Part shown: positions 34,227 through 41,906 of the stretch, one piece after another
Position numbering within the stretch: position 1 is the stretch's first letter
Layout of the letters: each line of letters opens with the position of its first letter
Origin: Herbaspirillum sp. SJZ107
Lineage (GTDB): Bacteria; Pseudomonadota; Gammaproteobacteria; Burkholderiales; Burkholderiaceae_D
Assembly: GCF_006715485.1 (NCBI RefSeq)
Contig: NZ_VFNH01000005.1
Coordinates: 248,001-312,000 of the forward strand
Reading direction: 5' to 3'
Length of the DNA stretch: 64,000 nucleotides
Made by a program: the position numbers and the translations under genes
Notes under the pieces: generated by a model
Databases searched by the model: none
What the model saw: only the letters and a program-made list of their open reading frames with translations
Told to the model about the DNA's origin: nothing

Positions 34227-34706
34227 TTAACCGAACTGGCGGATCTTGGCGACCAGCTTGCTGGTCGAGCGGTCATGCTGGAAGTCGATCGCGACCGCCT
34301 TGCCGCCCTGGGCGATGACTTCCTTCCCTTCCGGGATTTCGTTCATCACGTAATCACCGCCCTTGGCGTAGATGTCGGGGCGGGCTTCCTGCACCACTTC
34401 GAGGGCGGTGTCTTCGTCGAATTCGACCACCAGGCTGACCGATTCCAGTGCGGCCAGCACCGCCATGCGGTCGAGCATGGTGTTCAGCGGGCGGTCGTCG
34501 CCCTTGCCGAGACGCTTGACCGAGGCGTCGGTGTTGACGGCGACCACCAGCGAGGCACCGAGTTCGCGGGCCTGGGCGAGATAGGTGACGTGGCCGCGGT
34601 GCAGGATGTCGAAGACGCCGTTGGTGAGGACCACGGGTTTCGGCAGTTGGGCGATGCGGTCCTTGAGGGTGGCGCGGGTGGTGAGTTTTTGTTCGAAGGT
34701 GGGCAT
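34227..34706 (-). CDS. rfaE2: D-glycero-beta-D-manno-heptose 1-phosphate adenylyltransferase
   Basis: 159 residues from ATG 34706. It is a cytidylyltransferase-like nucleotidyltransferase: the HxGH site is in LTNGVFDILHRGHVTYL, and the later motif is in FQHDRSTSKLVAKIR (the family's ISTSx(x)I-like element). It makes ADP-heptose precursor for lipopolysaccharide core. In many beta-proteobacteria the kinase and transferase parts of HldE are separate proteins; this is the transferase alone, and the kinase gene is not in this window. A REP-like element lies just upstream. Confidence 0.92.
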   Translation of the reverse strand: MPTFEQKLTTRATLKDRIAQLPKPVVLTNGVFDILHRGHVTYLAQARELGASLVVAVNTDASVKRLGKGDDRPLNTMLDRMAVLAALESVSLVVEFDEDTALEVVQEARPDIYAKGGDYVMNEIPEGKEVIAQGGKAVAIDFQHDRSTSKLVAKIRQFG

Positions 34707-34762
34707 GGGATTTCGGTTCGCGGAGCGGGTACGTAAGCGTAGCGGTATCTGGCGCTCAGTAT

Positions 34763-34790
34763 GGGTTCCCGCTTTCGCGGGAACGACGTT
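34763..34790. repeat. Single REP-like palindrome
   Basis: TTCCCGC-ttt-GCGGGAA with flanks GGG and CGACGTT follows the same plan as the elements at 3508-3613 and 21548-21575 but with different stem bases. It lies between rfaE2 and the PilU-type gene, both on the minus strand. Confidence 0.6.
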
Positions 34791-34827
34791 GAGGGGCCAC
34801 GCGCCAATATCAACGTGGTGGCGAATT

Positions 34828-36021
34828 TTAACCCGCCCCCGGCGCCCCCGGCTCCGGTTCTTCCTCGACCAGCATCGACAGCTCGGCCGGCTTCGACGCG
34901 GCAGCGCCCTCGCCCGGCGCCTTGCGGTCGCCCGACAGCTTGATCTGCAGGCGCAGGCCGTTGGCGGAGTCGGCATTGCGCAGGGCTTCCTCGTAGCTGA
35001 TGTAGCCCTTGTTGTACAGCTCGTACAAGGCCTGGTCGAAGGTGCACATGCCGAGTTCGCGCGACTTGGCCATGATTTCCTTGATGCCGTGGAAGTTCCC
35101 TTTGAAAATCAGCTCGCTGATGGTCGGGGTGTTCAGCAGGATCTCGATGGCGGCCTTGCGGCCCTTGCCGTCCTCGGTGCGCACCAGGCGCTGCGAGACG
35201 ATGGCGCGCAGGTTCGACGACAGGTCCATCAGCAACTGGTTCCTTCTCTCTTCCGGGAAGAAGTTGATGATGCGGTCCATGGTCTGGTTGGCATTGTTGG
35301 CGTGCAGCGTGCCCAGGCACAGGTGGCCGGTTTCGGCGAAGGCGATCGCGTGTTCCATCGTTTCGGTGTCGCGGATCTCGCCGATCAGGATCACGTCCGG
35401 CGCCTGGCGCAGCGTGTTCTTCAGCGCGTTGTGCCAGGAATGGGTGTCGACGCCGACCTCGCGGTGCGTGATCAGGCAGTTCTTGTTCTTGTGGACGTAT
35501 TCGACCGGGTCCTCGACCGTGATGATGTGTCCGGCCGAGTTGGCGTTGCGGTAGTCGATCATCGCCGCCAGCGTGGTCGACTTGCCGGACCCGGTGCCGC
35601 CGACGACCAGCACCAGGCCGCGCTTGGTCATGACGACGTCCTTCAGCACCTCGGGCAGGTCGAGCTTCTCGAAATTCGGGATTTCAGAGGCGATCGTGCG
35701 CACCACCATGCCGACGCTTTGCTGCTGCACGTAGACGTTGACGCGAAAACGACAGACGCCCGGCAGCGAAATGGCAAAATTGCATTCCATCTCGGCTTCG
35801 AATTCGGCGCGCTGGCGCTCGTTCATCAGCGACAGGGCCAGCGCGCGGGTGACGTCGCCGCTCAGGCGCTGGTTGCTCAGGGGCTTCATCGCACCCTGGT
35901 ATTTCATGCTGGGTGGGAAATCGGCGGAGATGAACAAATCGGAACCGCCCTGCTGGTGCATGACGGCCAGCAGCTTGTGCATGTAGGCCTGGGCTTCGGC
36001 CGGCCCGAAGGTCGAGGACAT
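34828..36021 (-). CDS. PilT/PilU family twitching-motility ATPase (PilU-type paralogue)
   Basis: 397 residues from ATG 36021. Walker A GGTGSGKST, the Asp box VEDPVEYVHKN, Walker B LIGEIRDTETMEHAI and the His box TGHLCLGTLHANNAN are intact. The C-terminal region reads LLNTPTISELIFKGNFHGIKEIM, as in PilU, and lacks the AIRNLIRE motif of PilT. It ends in an acidic, proline-rich tail (EEEPEPGAPGAG). It is a second PilU-type protein, since pilT and pilU stand at 42684-44876. It may power pilus retraction in a special condition. Its nearest neighbours are not pilus genes. Confidence 0.9.
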   Translation of the reverse strand: MSSTFGPAEAQAYMHKLLAVMHQQGGSDLFISADFPPSMKYQGAMKPLSNQRLSGDVTRALALSLMNERQRAEFEAEMECNFAISLPGVCRFRVNVYVQQQSVGMVVRTIASEIPNFEKLDLPEVLKDVVMTKRGLVLVVGGTGSGKSTTLAAMIDYRNANSAGHIITVEDPVEYVHKNKNCLITHREVGVDTHSWHNALKNTLRQAPDVILIGEIRDTETMEHAIAFAETGHLCLGTLHANNANQTMDRIINFFPEERRNQLLMDLSSNLRAIVSQRLVRTEDGKGRKAAIEILLNTPTISELIFKGNFHGIKEIMAKSRELGMCTFDQALYELYNKGYISYEEALRNADSANGLRLQIKLSGDRKAPGEGAAASKPAELSMLVEEEPEPGAPGAG

Positions 36022-36178
36022 GAGGATGCCTTTATGGTAACAAATAAATTCCACCCAGCAACATTACTGGCCCGGCCATTATATCGACTGCTTTAACGGT
36101 AAAATACCTTGATGTACCTGTAGTGCGGCAAATGTGTCGTCCCCAACACGTTTTTCCGTATTCCGACCCGATACGTCC

Positions 36179-37123
36179 ATGACCCTGACCGAACTGAAAT
36201 ACATCGTTGCCGTTGCCCGTGCCAAGCACTTCGGCCATGCCGCCGAAGCCTGTTTCGTTGCCCAGCCAACCCTGTCCGTCGCCATCAAGAAGCTGGAGGA
36301 CGAGCTCGGCGTGACGCTGTTCGAGCGCGGCGGATCGGAAGTGTCCGTCACGCCGCTGGGCGCCCAGATCGTGGCCCAGGCCGAGCGCGTGCTCGAACAG
36401 ACCGCCGCCATCAAGGAGCTGGCCAAGCAGAACAAGGACCCGCTGTCGGGGCCGCTGCGCCTGGGTGTGATCTACACGGTCGGCCCTTACCTGCTGCCGC
36501 CGCTGGTCAGGAACCTGATCGACAACGTGCCCCAGATGCCGCTGGTGCTGCAGGAGAACTTCACCGTCAAGCTGCTCGACCTGCTGCGCCAGGGCGAACT
36601 GGACGCCGCCATCATGGCGCTGCCGCTGCCGGAACACGGCATGTCGGTGCAGGCGCTGTACGACGAGCCTTTCGTGGTGGCGATGCCGACAGCGCACCCC
36701 TGGGCCGGCCGCGCCGAGATCTCGGCCGAAGACCTGAAGAGCGAAACCATGCTGCTGCTGGGCACCGGCCACTGCTTCCGCGACCAGGTGCTGGAAGTCT
36801 GCCCCGAGATGGCGCGCTTCTCGTCCAACCCGAACAACGGCATGCAGCGCACCTTCGAGGGTTCGTCGCTGGAGACGATCCGCCACATGGTCGCCAGCGG
36901 CATCGGCCTGACCGTGCTGCCGCGCGCCTCGGTGCCGAGCATGAAGGACCCGAACGGACTGCTGACCTTCGTGCCCTTCAAGGAACCGGCGCCATCGCGC
37001 CGCGTGGTGATCGTCTGGCGCAAGAGCTTTACGCGCAAGGCGGCGATCGATGCGGTGGTGAATGCGGTGGCCGATTGCGGATTGCCGGGGGTGGAGATGG
37101 TCAAGTTGCAGGCTGCGGCTTGA
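36179..37123 (+). CDS. oxyR: Hydrogen peroxide-sensing regulator OxyR
   Basis: 314 residues from ATG 36179. The LysR-type helix-turn-helix reads LKYIVAVARAKHFGHAAEAC...QPTLSVAIKKLEDELG. The redox cysteines fall at Cys199 and Cys208 in GTGHCFRDQVLEVC, the same positions as in the Escherichia coli protein, so peroxide sensing by disulfide is expected. It activates catalase, peroxidase and thiol-repair genes, and usually represses or controls itself. It is followed by ubiA, as in many Burkholderiales (where recG often precedes it; recG is not seen here). Confidence 0.93.
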   Translation: MTLTELKYIVAVARAKHFGHAAEACFVAQPTLSVAIKKLEDELGVTLFERGGSEVSVTPLGAQIVAQAERVLEQTAAIKELAKQNKDPLSGPLRLGVIYTVGPYLLPPLVRNLIDNVPQMPLVLQENFTVKLLDLLRQGELDAAIMALPLPEHGMSVQALYDEPFVVAMPTAHPWAGRAEISAEDLKSETMLLLGTGHCFRDQVLEVCPEMARFSSNPNNGMQRTFEGSSLETIRHMVASGIGLTVLPRASVPSMKDPNGLLTFVPFKEPAPSRRVVIVWRKSFTRKAAIDAVVNAVADCGLPGVEMVKLQAAA

Positions 37124-37186
37124 TTCGATAGCGCCAGCACGTCGGATACAATTCGGCTTTGCAATTTTTTCACGCCGAATCCGCCC

Positions 37187-38041
37187 ATGAACAAGCTGGC
37201 GCTCTACTTCCGCCTGATCCGTGCCGACAAACCGATCGGCATCCTGCTCCTGCTGTGGCCCACCCTGTGGGCCTTGTGGATGGCGTCCGGCGGCCATCCC
37301 GATCCGATGATCGTCGCGATCTTCGTGCTCGGCACCGCCCTCATGCGCTCCGCCGGCTGCGCCATCAACGACTATGCCGACCGCGACTTCGACCGCCACG
37401 TCAAGCGCACCGTCGACCGTCCGCTGACCAGCGGCCGCATCAAGGGCTGGGAAGCCGTCATGGTCGCGGCGGTGCTGGCGCTGGTGTCCTTCCTGCTGAT
37501 CCTGCCGCTGAATGCGCTGACCAAGCAGCTGTCCGTGGTGGCGGTGATCGTGGCCGGCAGCTACCCCTATTTCAAGCGCTTCTTCGCGATTCCCCAGGCC
37601 TACCTCGGCATCGCTTTCGGCTTCGGCATCCCGATGGCCTTCGCCGCCGTGCAGAACACGGTGCCGGCGGTCGCCTGGTGGCTGCTGGTGGCGAACATCT
37701 TCTGGGCCGTGGCCTACGACACCGAATACGCGATGGTCGACCGCGACGACGACATCAAGATCGGCATGCGCACCTCGGCCATCACCTTCGGCAAATACGA
37801 TGTGTTCGCCGTCATGCTGTGCTACACGGTGGCGCTCGGCATCGACCTGGTGTGCGGCTGGATGCTCGGGCTGCGTGGGTGGTTCGTGGCCGGCGTCGTC
37901 GTCGCGGCCGGCATGGCGGTCTACCACTACACGCTGATCCGCGGCCGCGACCGCATGCGCTGTTTTGCCGCCTTCCGCCATAACAACTGGCTGGGGGCCG
38001 CACTGTTCGTTGGCGTCGCACTGGATTATGCTTTACGATAA
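37187..38041 (+). CDS. ubiA: 4-hydroxybenzoate polyprenyltransferase
   Basis: 284 residues with about nine membrane helices. The first Asp-rich site is CAINDYADRDFDRHVKRTVDRPL, and the second is the YDTEYAMVDRDDDIKIGMRTSA region. The enzyme joins the polyprenyl tail to 4-hydroxybenzoate in ubiquinone synthesis. It begins 63 bases after oxyR on the same strand. Confidence 0.95.
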   Translation: MNKLALYFRLIRADKPIGILLLLWPTLWALWMASGGHPDPMIVAIFVLGTALMRSAGCAINDYADRDFDRHVKRTVDRPLTSGRIKGWEAVMVAAVLALVSFLLILPLNALTKQLSVVAVIVAGSYPYFKRFFAIPQAYLGIAFGFGIPMAFAAVQNTVPAVAWWLLVANIFWAVAYDTEYAMVDRDDDIKIGMRTSAITFGKYDVFAVMLCYTVALGIDLVCGWMLGLRGWFVAGVVVAAGMAVYHYTLIRGRDRMRCFAAFRHNNWLGAALFVGVALDYALR

Positions 38042-38078
38042 CATTGTCCGAAACACAAACAATGAAGAGGCTCCCACC

Positions 38079-38399
38079 ATGATCGAAAAAATCCCGACCC
38101 AATCCGGCACCCGCGACCAACTGCTGTCCGACCTGAAATCCTTTGTCCAGGACGCCGAAGCCTGGCTGCGCAACAGCGGCCAGCTGACCGGCGACGAACT
38201 GAAGGCGGCCAAGGCCAAGTTCGAGCGTACCGTCGTCAAGGCCAAGGATGACATCATTCGCCTCGAAGAAGCCGCCGTCGAAAAAGCCAAGGTCGCCTAC
38301 AAGGCCACCGACGAGTACGTGCACGAAAACCCGTGGAAAGCCGTCGGTGTCGGCGTCGCCGTCGGCGCCGTGATCGGCCTGCTGCTCGGCCGTAAGTAA
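38079..38399 (+). CDS. DUF883 protein, YqjD/ElaB-like
   Basis: 106 residues from ATG 38079 with GAGG upstream. A long charged helix (about residues 8-80) is followed by ENPWKAVGVGVAVGAVIGLLLGRK, a C-terminal membrane anchor with the W-K-A-V-G-x-x-x-x-x-G motif of DUF883. YqjD and ElaB of enterobacteria are inner-membrane proteins that bind ribosomes in stationary phase. The next two genes match yqjE and yqjK in size and order, so this is a yqjDEK-like operon. Its TAA shares one base with the next ATG. Confidence 0.88.
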   Translation: MIEKIPTQSGTRDQLLSDLKSFVQDAEAWLRNSGQLTGDELKAAKAKFERTVVKAKDDIIRLEEAAVEKAKVAYKATDEYVHENPWKAVGVGVAVGAVIGLLLGRK

Positions 38400-38803
38400 T
38401 GGGCATCCTGGCGGCTGCGGGCCGCATCGCCGCGAACGTGGTTGCCATGATCGGCACCCGGCTCGAGCTGGCCGCCGTCGAATTCCAGGAAGACGCGCGC
38501 CGCCTGCTTGGCTACCTCGCGTGGACGCTGCTGGCGGTCTTCCTCGCGGGCGGTGCCTTCCTGCTGGTGGCGCTGTTCGTGATCGTGCTGTTCTGGGACG
38601 ACTACCGTCTGCAGGCGATCGGCGGCATGGCGATCCTGTTCGCGGCCGTGGCGGGCCTGATCGTGATGAAGGTGAAGTCCGGGCTGAACAGCCAGGCCAC
38701 GCCGTTCTCGACCACGCTGGCCGAACTGCGCAACGACGTCGCCTACATCCGCGGCCACGCCGCCGCCGTGCAATCCGCGCCCGAGGAGGCCACCCATGGC
38801 TGA
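38399..38803 (+). CDS. YqjE-like phage-holin family membrane protein
   Basis: 134 residues, two adjacent membrane helices (about 43-67 and 75-96) with amphipathic ends. The segment TRLELAAVEFQEDARRLLGYL before the first helix is typical for the YqjE/holin-X group (Phage_holin_3_6). In spite of the name, chromosomal members are not lysis proteins. It overlaps the DUF883 gene by one base and the next gene by eight, so the three are translated as a unit. Confidence 0.85.
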   Translation: MGILAAAGRIAANVVAMIGTRLELAAVEFQEDARRLLGYLAWTLLAVFLAGGAFLLVALFVIVLFWDDYRLQAIGGMAILFAAVAGLIVMKVKSGLNSQATPFSTTLAELRNDVAYIRGHAAAVQSAPEEATHG

Positions 38804-39098
38804 TGCAAGCACCAAGCCCAAGCTGGCCGAACGCCGCCGCCAGCTGGTCGAACGCTGCGCCGAGCAGCGTACCGGCCTCGCCTTCGAACTGCAGGCGCTG
38901 CGCCCCTCCGCCATCATCGACAACCCGGTGGCCGGCTACGTCGCCAACCATCGCAAGCTGGTGCTGGGCGGCCTGGCCGCCGTGATCGGCCTGGCCTTCA
39001 CCCGCAAGAAGCGCCTGGGCGGGATCGTCGCCTCGGCGATGTCGGCCTGGCGCGTGGCCCAGGCCGCGCTGGCCACGCTGGCGCATTACCGCCGCTGA
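38796..39098 (+). CDS. YqjK-like small protein
   Basis: 100 residues, basic at both ends. The start KLAERRRQLVERCAEQR resembles YqjK, and a hydrophobic segment near residues 54-68 (LVLGGLAAVIGLAF) is followed by TRKKRLGG. It is the last of the yqjD-yqjE-yqjK-like set. Its 3' end overlaps the convergent membrane-protein gene by 13 bases. Function is unknown; membrane and stress association is inferred from the operon. Confidence 0.75.
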   Translation: MADASTKPKLAERRRQLVERCAEQRTGLAFELQALRPSAIIDNPVAGYVANHRKLVLGGLAAVIGLAFTRKKRLGGIVASAMSAWRVAQAALATLAHYRR

Positions 39099-39490
39099 TT
39101 CTCTTCCCTTAGCGTTTCGTCCCGGGCCGCCGCGCTGGTATCGCTCAGCGCGGCAAGCGCCATCGGGACCGCCGACAAGCCCAGGATGAGGCCGCGCTGC
39201 CCGCGCGACAGTCCCGGCACCAGGCAGGCCGCGGCGGCGATGAACACGCCGTGCACCACGGCCATGCGGTTATGTTCGCGAAAATCCATCCATCCAAACG
39301 CCACCGGCGGCGGGTAGTCCGTCGTGAACTGGGCGCTGCCCTCGGCGATTGCCGCGGCGCCGATCACTGCCGCGGCGCGCGGATTTTTCCTGCGCATCCA
39401 GAGTGCCAGCGTGACCATGCCCGGCAGGGCCAGCTGGTCGAAGCGCCGGTGCGCGCGCGGCGAAATCGGCTTGGGAAGATGGGTTGTCAT
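39086..39490 (-). CDS. Hypothetical membrane protein, 134 residues
   Basis: 134 residues with four weak to moderate hydrophobic segments (about 22-33, 38-50, 78-93 and 97-113). The middle reads FTTDYPPPVAFGWMDFREHNRMAVVHG, polar and aromatic-rich. I do not know the family, although the pattern is seen in short Burkholderiales membrane proteins. No ribosome site is clear. Upstream (39491-39761) lies an AT-richer region that also carries the LexA-type box facing the next gene. Confidence 0.6.
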   Translation of the reverse strand: MTTHLPKPISPRAHRRFDQLALPGMVTLALWMRRKNPRAAAVIGAAAIAEGSAQFTTDYPPPVAFGWMDFREHNRMAVVHGVFIAAAACLVPGLSRGQRGLILGLSAVPMALAALSDTSAAARDETLREENQRR

Positions 39491-39706
39491 GGGAACAGCC
39501 TAGGACAAAAGGCCCGCCGCCGTCGCACGGCTATGAATTAACAATAAAATCAGGCACATCCGTCGAACCAGCGTACATCCAACTCTGCCGTATTCAATCT
39601 TCAATGAAGTTTGAAACCGCTTCGTGAGCTGTGTGGCTACGTTGCGTACCCGCTCTGGCCGAACTCGTTTACGTGTACGCTGAGGCAAATCGCAAGCGTA
39701 CGCGAC

Positions 39707-39726
39707 TACTGTACATTTATACAGTA
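39707..39726. promoter_or_regulatory. Near-perfect LexA (SOS) box
   Basis: The 20-base sequence TACTGTACATTTATACAGTA keeps the full CTGT-N8-ACAG core plus the outer TA/TA of the LexA consensus, with an AT-rich centre. It ends 35 bases before the ATG at 39762, where it would overlap the -10 region (TATCAT at 39725-39730). LexA should therefore repress the two-gene unit that follows and release it after DNA damage. The divergent gene at 39490 starts 217 bases away and is a less likely target. Confidence 0.8.
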
Positions 39727-39761
39727 TCATAGCTCCTGTTCGGTTATTGAAGAGAAGCAGC

Positions 39762-40076
39762 ATGACGCAACAGCGCGCAGCCAGAACTGATTACACCGCT
39801 GTTCCATTCGATTTTCCATACGAGGCCGGTGGGTCGCACTGGAATCGCTGCATGACCTGGAATATATGCGAGGAACTTGCACTCCACCTCGCAAGCGAGT
39901 GTGCCCAAGTCCAACTGGAGTCGGACCGGTCTGTCAGGCCGATCGACATCCTGTTGAAATCATATCGTCTGGTCGAGGCGCTTGGATGGGGCGAACCACC
40001 ATTATTACGGTGGGTAATCCAGCGCGTCGCGGCCTTGTTGAACTGGCCGACGCCAGACATTGCCCGACAACCATGA
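39762..40076 (+). CDS. Unknown small protein under a predicted LexA box
   Basis: 104 residues from ATG 39762, preceded by AAGAGAAG. There is no signal peptide. The C-terminal half is helical and aromatic-rich (RPIDILLKSYRLVEALGWGEPPLLRWVIQRVAALLNWP), and could be an amphipathic or membrane-touching helix. The N-terminal half is polar with two Cys (NRCMTWNICEELALHLASECA). I recognise no family. The length, LexA control and lower GC suggest a DNA-damage-induced effector, for example a division inhibitor or a toxin, but the sequence is not like SulA. The next gene follows after 46 bases. Confidence 0.6.
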   Translation: MTQQRAARTDYTAVPFDFPYEAGGSHWNRCMTWNICEELALHLASECAQVQLESDRSVRPIDILLKSYRLVEALGWGEPPLLRWVIQRVAALLNWPTPDIARQP

Positions 40077-40122
40077 GCAGTGCACCAACTTGGTAACAAG
40101 TTTTATTCAAAGGAGATTAACG

Positions 40123-40386
40123 ATGAACTTCGAACTGAATTTTCTGGAACACGACGTCTCGATTGCCGAGGACACCTGGACCGCTTTAGTCACGACTGGG
40201 AGCGATACGTCGCTTGCGAATGTCCGGGCTACCATCCTGGGCGTTCTGGAGCGGAACGGTACGTTTACCATCGAGGACAGCAATGACCAGGCCGTGCGCC
40301 GCATCGAGACGGCTGCTGAATTTGAAGGATTCATGCAGGAAGTCGAGATGCAGCGCACGCAGTTTCAACAGGATCAGGCTCAATAA
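40123..40386 (+). CDS. Unknown acidic small protein, second gene after the LexA box
   Basis: 87 residues from ATG 40123, with a strong AAGGAG eight bases upstream. It is acidic, with no signal peptide or membrane segment. The pattern is two or three strands (FELNFLEHDVSIAED, ATILGVLERNGTFTIED) and a C-terminal helix rich in Gln and Glu (EFEGFMQEVEMQRTQFQQDQ). No family is recognised. The strong ribosome site and short spacing suggest co-transcription with the preceding gene, so it could be its partner, for instance an antitoxin-like or adaptor protein (inference). Confidence 0.6.
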   Translation: MNFELNFLEHDVSIAEDTWTALVTTGSDTSLANVRATILGVLERNGTFTIEDSNDQAVRRIETAAEFEGFMQEVEMQRTQFQQDQAQ

Positions 40387-40436
40387 GATCCAGTTTGGAT
40401 ATGGTGGTTTGCCCGCTTCGTCTACGATTTCTTCAT

Positions 40437-41015
40437 CTATCGCATTTTGGCTAGTGCATGGGCGACGACCGCCATTCCATACGCTGCAAACAGCGCAAGC
40501 GAGGCAAGCATCAGATGGAATACCAAGTCGGACCGGGGATTCTGTTTAATCTGACTTGCCGCCACTTCAGGACCATAGTGGATATGCGCCTGCGGACAAT
40601 CGAGATCCCAGACCTGGATTCTCCTTCCAAACGCGCTAAGTACCGACCTTATCTTGGCGGTGGCCATGCAGCCTTTGAGCTGTTGCCTGGCATCGTCCGT
40701 AATCTGCGGCATATTCAGGCCGCCTTTGGGATTGCCGCCCAGAAGGTCCGGAAACGACAACCACGCGGTTTCGCCGTCGCCAAATCGGACTTTGAAATTT
40801 GGCGTTCGACTGGATATTTCCGTGATGCTGAAAGTGGCGGTTTTCAGATCGTCCGGCTGCCGCGTAGTCGAATAGTTGAACACGACAACTGAATCGAAAC
40901 AGGAACCCACAGACATCCAAAGCAACAGGGCCGACAAAAACCAGCAAATGCGCGCAAGCGGCGGCGACAATGGCAAATACTGATCGCCTTGGGTTTTCAA
41001 ATTTGTTGTTGGCAT
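40437..41015 (-). CDS. Hypothetical membrane protein with periplasmic domain (DUF3592-like topology)
   Basis: 192 residues from ATG 41015; the open frame continues upstream but only as antisense of proC. One membrane helix near the N-terminus (about 21-45) and one near the C-terminus (about 168-188) enclose a domain of about 120 residues, probably periplasmic, with beta character (DLKTATFSITEISSRTPNFKV, TAWLSFPDLLGG). The topology is like DUF3592 proteins, but the sequence match is not certain. GC is lower than in the neighbours. It converges on the LexA-box gene pair with 50 bases between stops. Confidence 0.55.
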   Translation of the reverse strand: MPTTNLKTQGDQYLPLSPPLARICWFLSALLLWMSVGSCFDSVVVFNYSTTRQPDDLKTATFSITEISSRTPNFKVRFGDGETAWLSFPDLLGGNPKGGLNMPQITDDARQQLKGCMATAKIRSVLSAFGRRIQVWDLDCPQAHIHYGPEVAASQIKQNPRSDLVFHLMLASLALFAAYGMAVVAHALAKMR

Positions 41016-41077
41016 GGTGGTCGACCCATTGAATGCGCAGCCGATACCGGACGGTCGGTATGGGCTGGTGTGCCGGC

Positions 41078-41890
41078 TTATCGACCCAATTCGTCGCCCA
41101 GCTCGCGTCCGCGCGCCTGCGCCGCCTTCATCGCCTCGATGATCGCCTGTTTCACACCGGCCGCCTCCATGCTGGTGATGGCGGCATGCGTGGTGCCGCC
41201 CTTCGAAGTCACGCGCTGGCGCAGCACGGCGAGTTCTTCGTCCGACTGCGCCGCCAGCCGGGCCGCGCCCATGAAGGTGGCCAGCGCCAGCTGCTTGCCT
41301 TCTTCCGGCGCCAGGCCCATCTCGGTGGCGGCCTGCTGCATCGCTTCCAGGAAGTAGAACACGTAGGCCGGACCGCTGCCCGACACCGCCGTCACCGCGT
41401 CGATCTGGCTTTCGTCTTCCAGCCACAGCGTGTCGCCGACCGCGCGCATGACCTCGTCGGCGAGTTCCTTCTGCTCCGCGTTCACGTCCGCCATCGCCAC
41501 CATGCCGGTGACACCCTTCTTGATCAGCGCCGGCGTGTTCGGCATCGCGCGCACGATGGCGCCATAGCCGTCCAGCCAGCGCGACAGGTCCGCGCTGCGG
41601 ATGCCGGCCGCGATCGACAGCAGCAGCGGCTGCCCGGCCAGATGCGGTAGCAAGCTGGCTGCCACTTCGCGCATCTGCTGCGGCTTCACGGCCAGCACGA
41701 TGACGCTGCTGGCAGCGACCGCGTCGCCGATGGCGGGCGCCGTGTCCACGCCGTACTGGGTGTGCAGCTTGTTCAGGGCCTCCGGGTTCGGATCGACGAC
41801 GTGGATGTCGCCGGGTTGCGGCACCTTGCCGACCAGGCCGGCGATGAGCGCGGTGGCCATGTTGCCGCCGCCGATGAAACTGATCTTCAT
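41078..41890 (-). CDS. proC: Pyrroline-5-carboxylate reductase
   Basis: 270 residues from ATG 41890. The NAD(P)-binding start is KISFIGGGNMATALIAGLVG. Family motifs are VRAMPNTPALIKKGVTGM and VTAVSGSGPAYVFYFLEAM, and the C-terminal signature is LRQRVTSKGGTTHAAITSME. The enzyme makes proline from pyrroline-5-carboxylate in the cytoplasm. It follows the YggS gene by 16 bases on the same strand, the usual arrangement beside pilT. Confidence 0.95.
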   Translation of the reverse strand: MKISFIGGGNMATALIAGLVGKVPQPGDIHVVDPNPEALNKLHTQYGVDTAPAIGDAVAASSVIVLAVKPQQMREVAASLLPHLAGQPLLLSIAAGIRSADLSRWLDGYGAIVRAMPNTPALIKKGVTGMVAMADVNAEQKELADEVMRAVGDTLWLEDESQIDAVTAVSGSGPAYVFYFLEAMQQAATEMGLAPEEGKQLALATFMGAARLAAQSDEELAVLRQRVTSKGGTTHAAITSMEAAGVKQAIIEAMKAAQARGRELGDELGR

Positions 41891-41906
41891 GAGATGTCCT
41901 GTCTGT

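Noticed and set aside
36032..37981. Long minus-strand frame opposite oxyR and ubiA
   Set aside because: Antisense of two well-identified genes; His/Gln/Asp-rich without any domain.
41016..41426. Upstream extension of the unknown membrane protein's frame
   Set aside because: It is a shadow of proC on the same strand in a different frame; the ATG at 41015 begins the credible protein.
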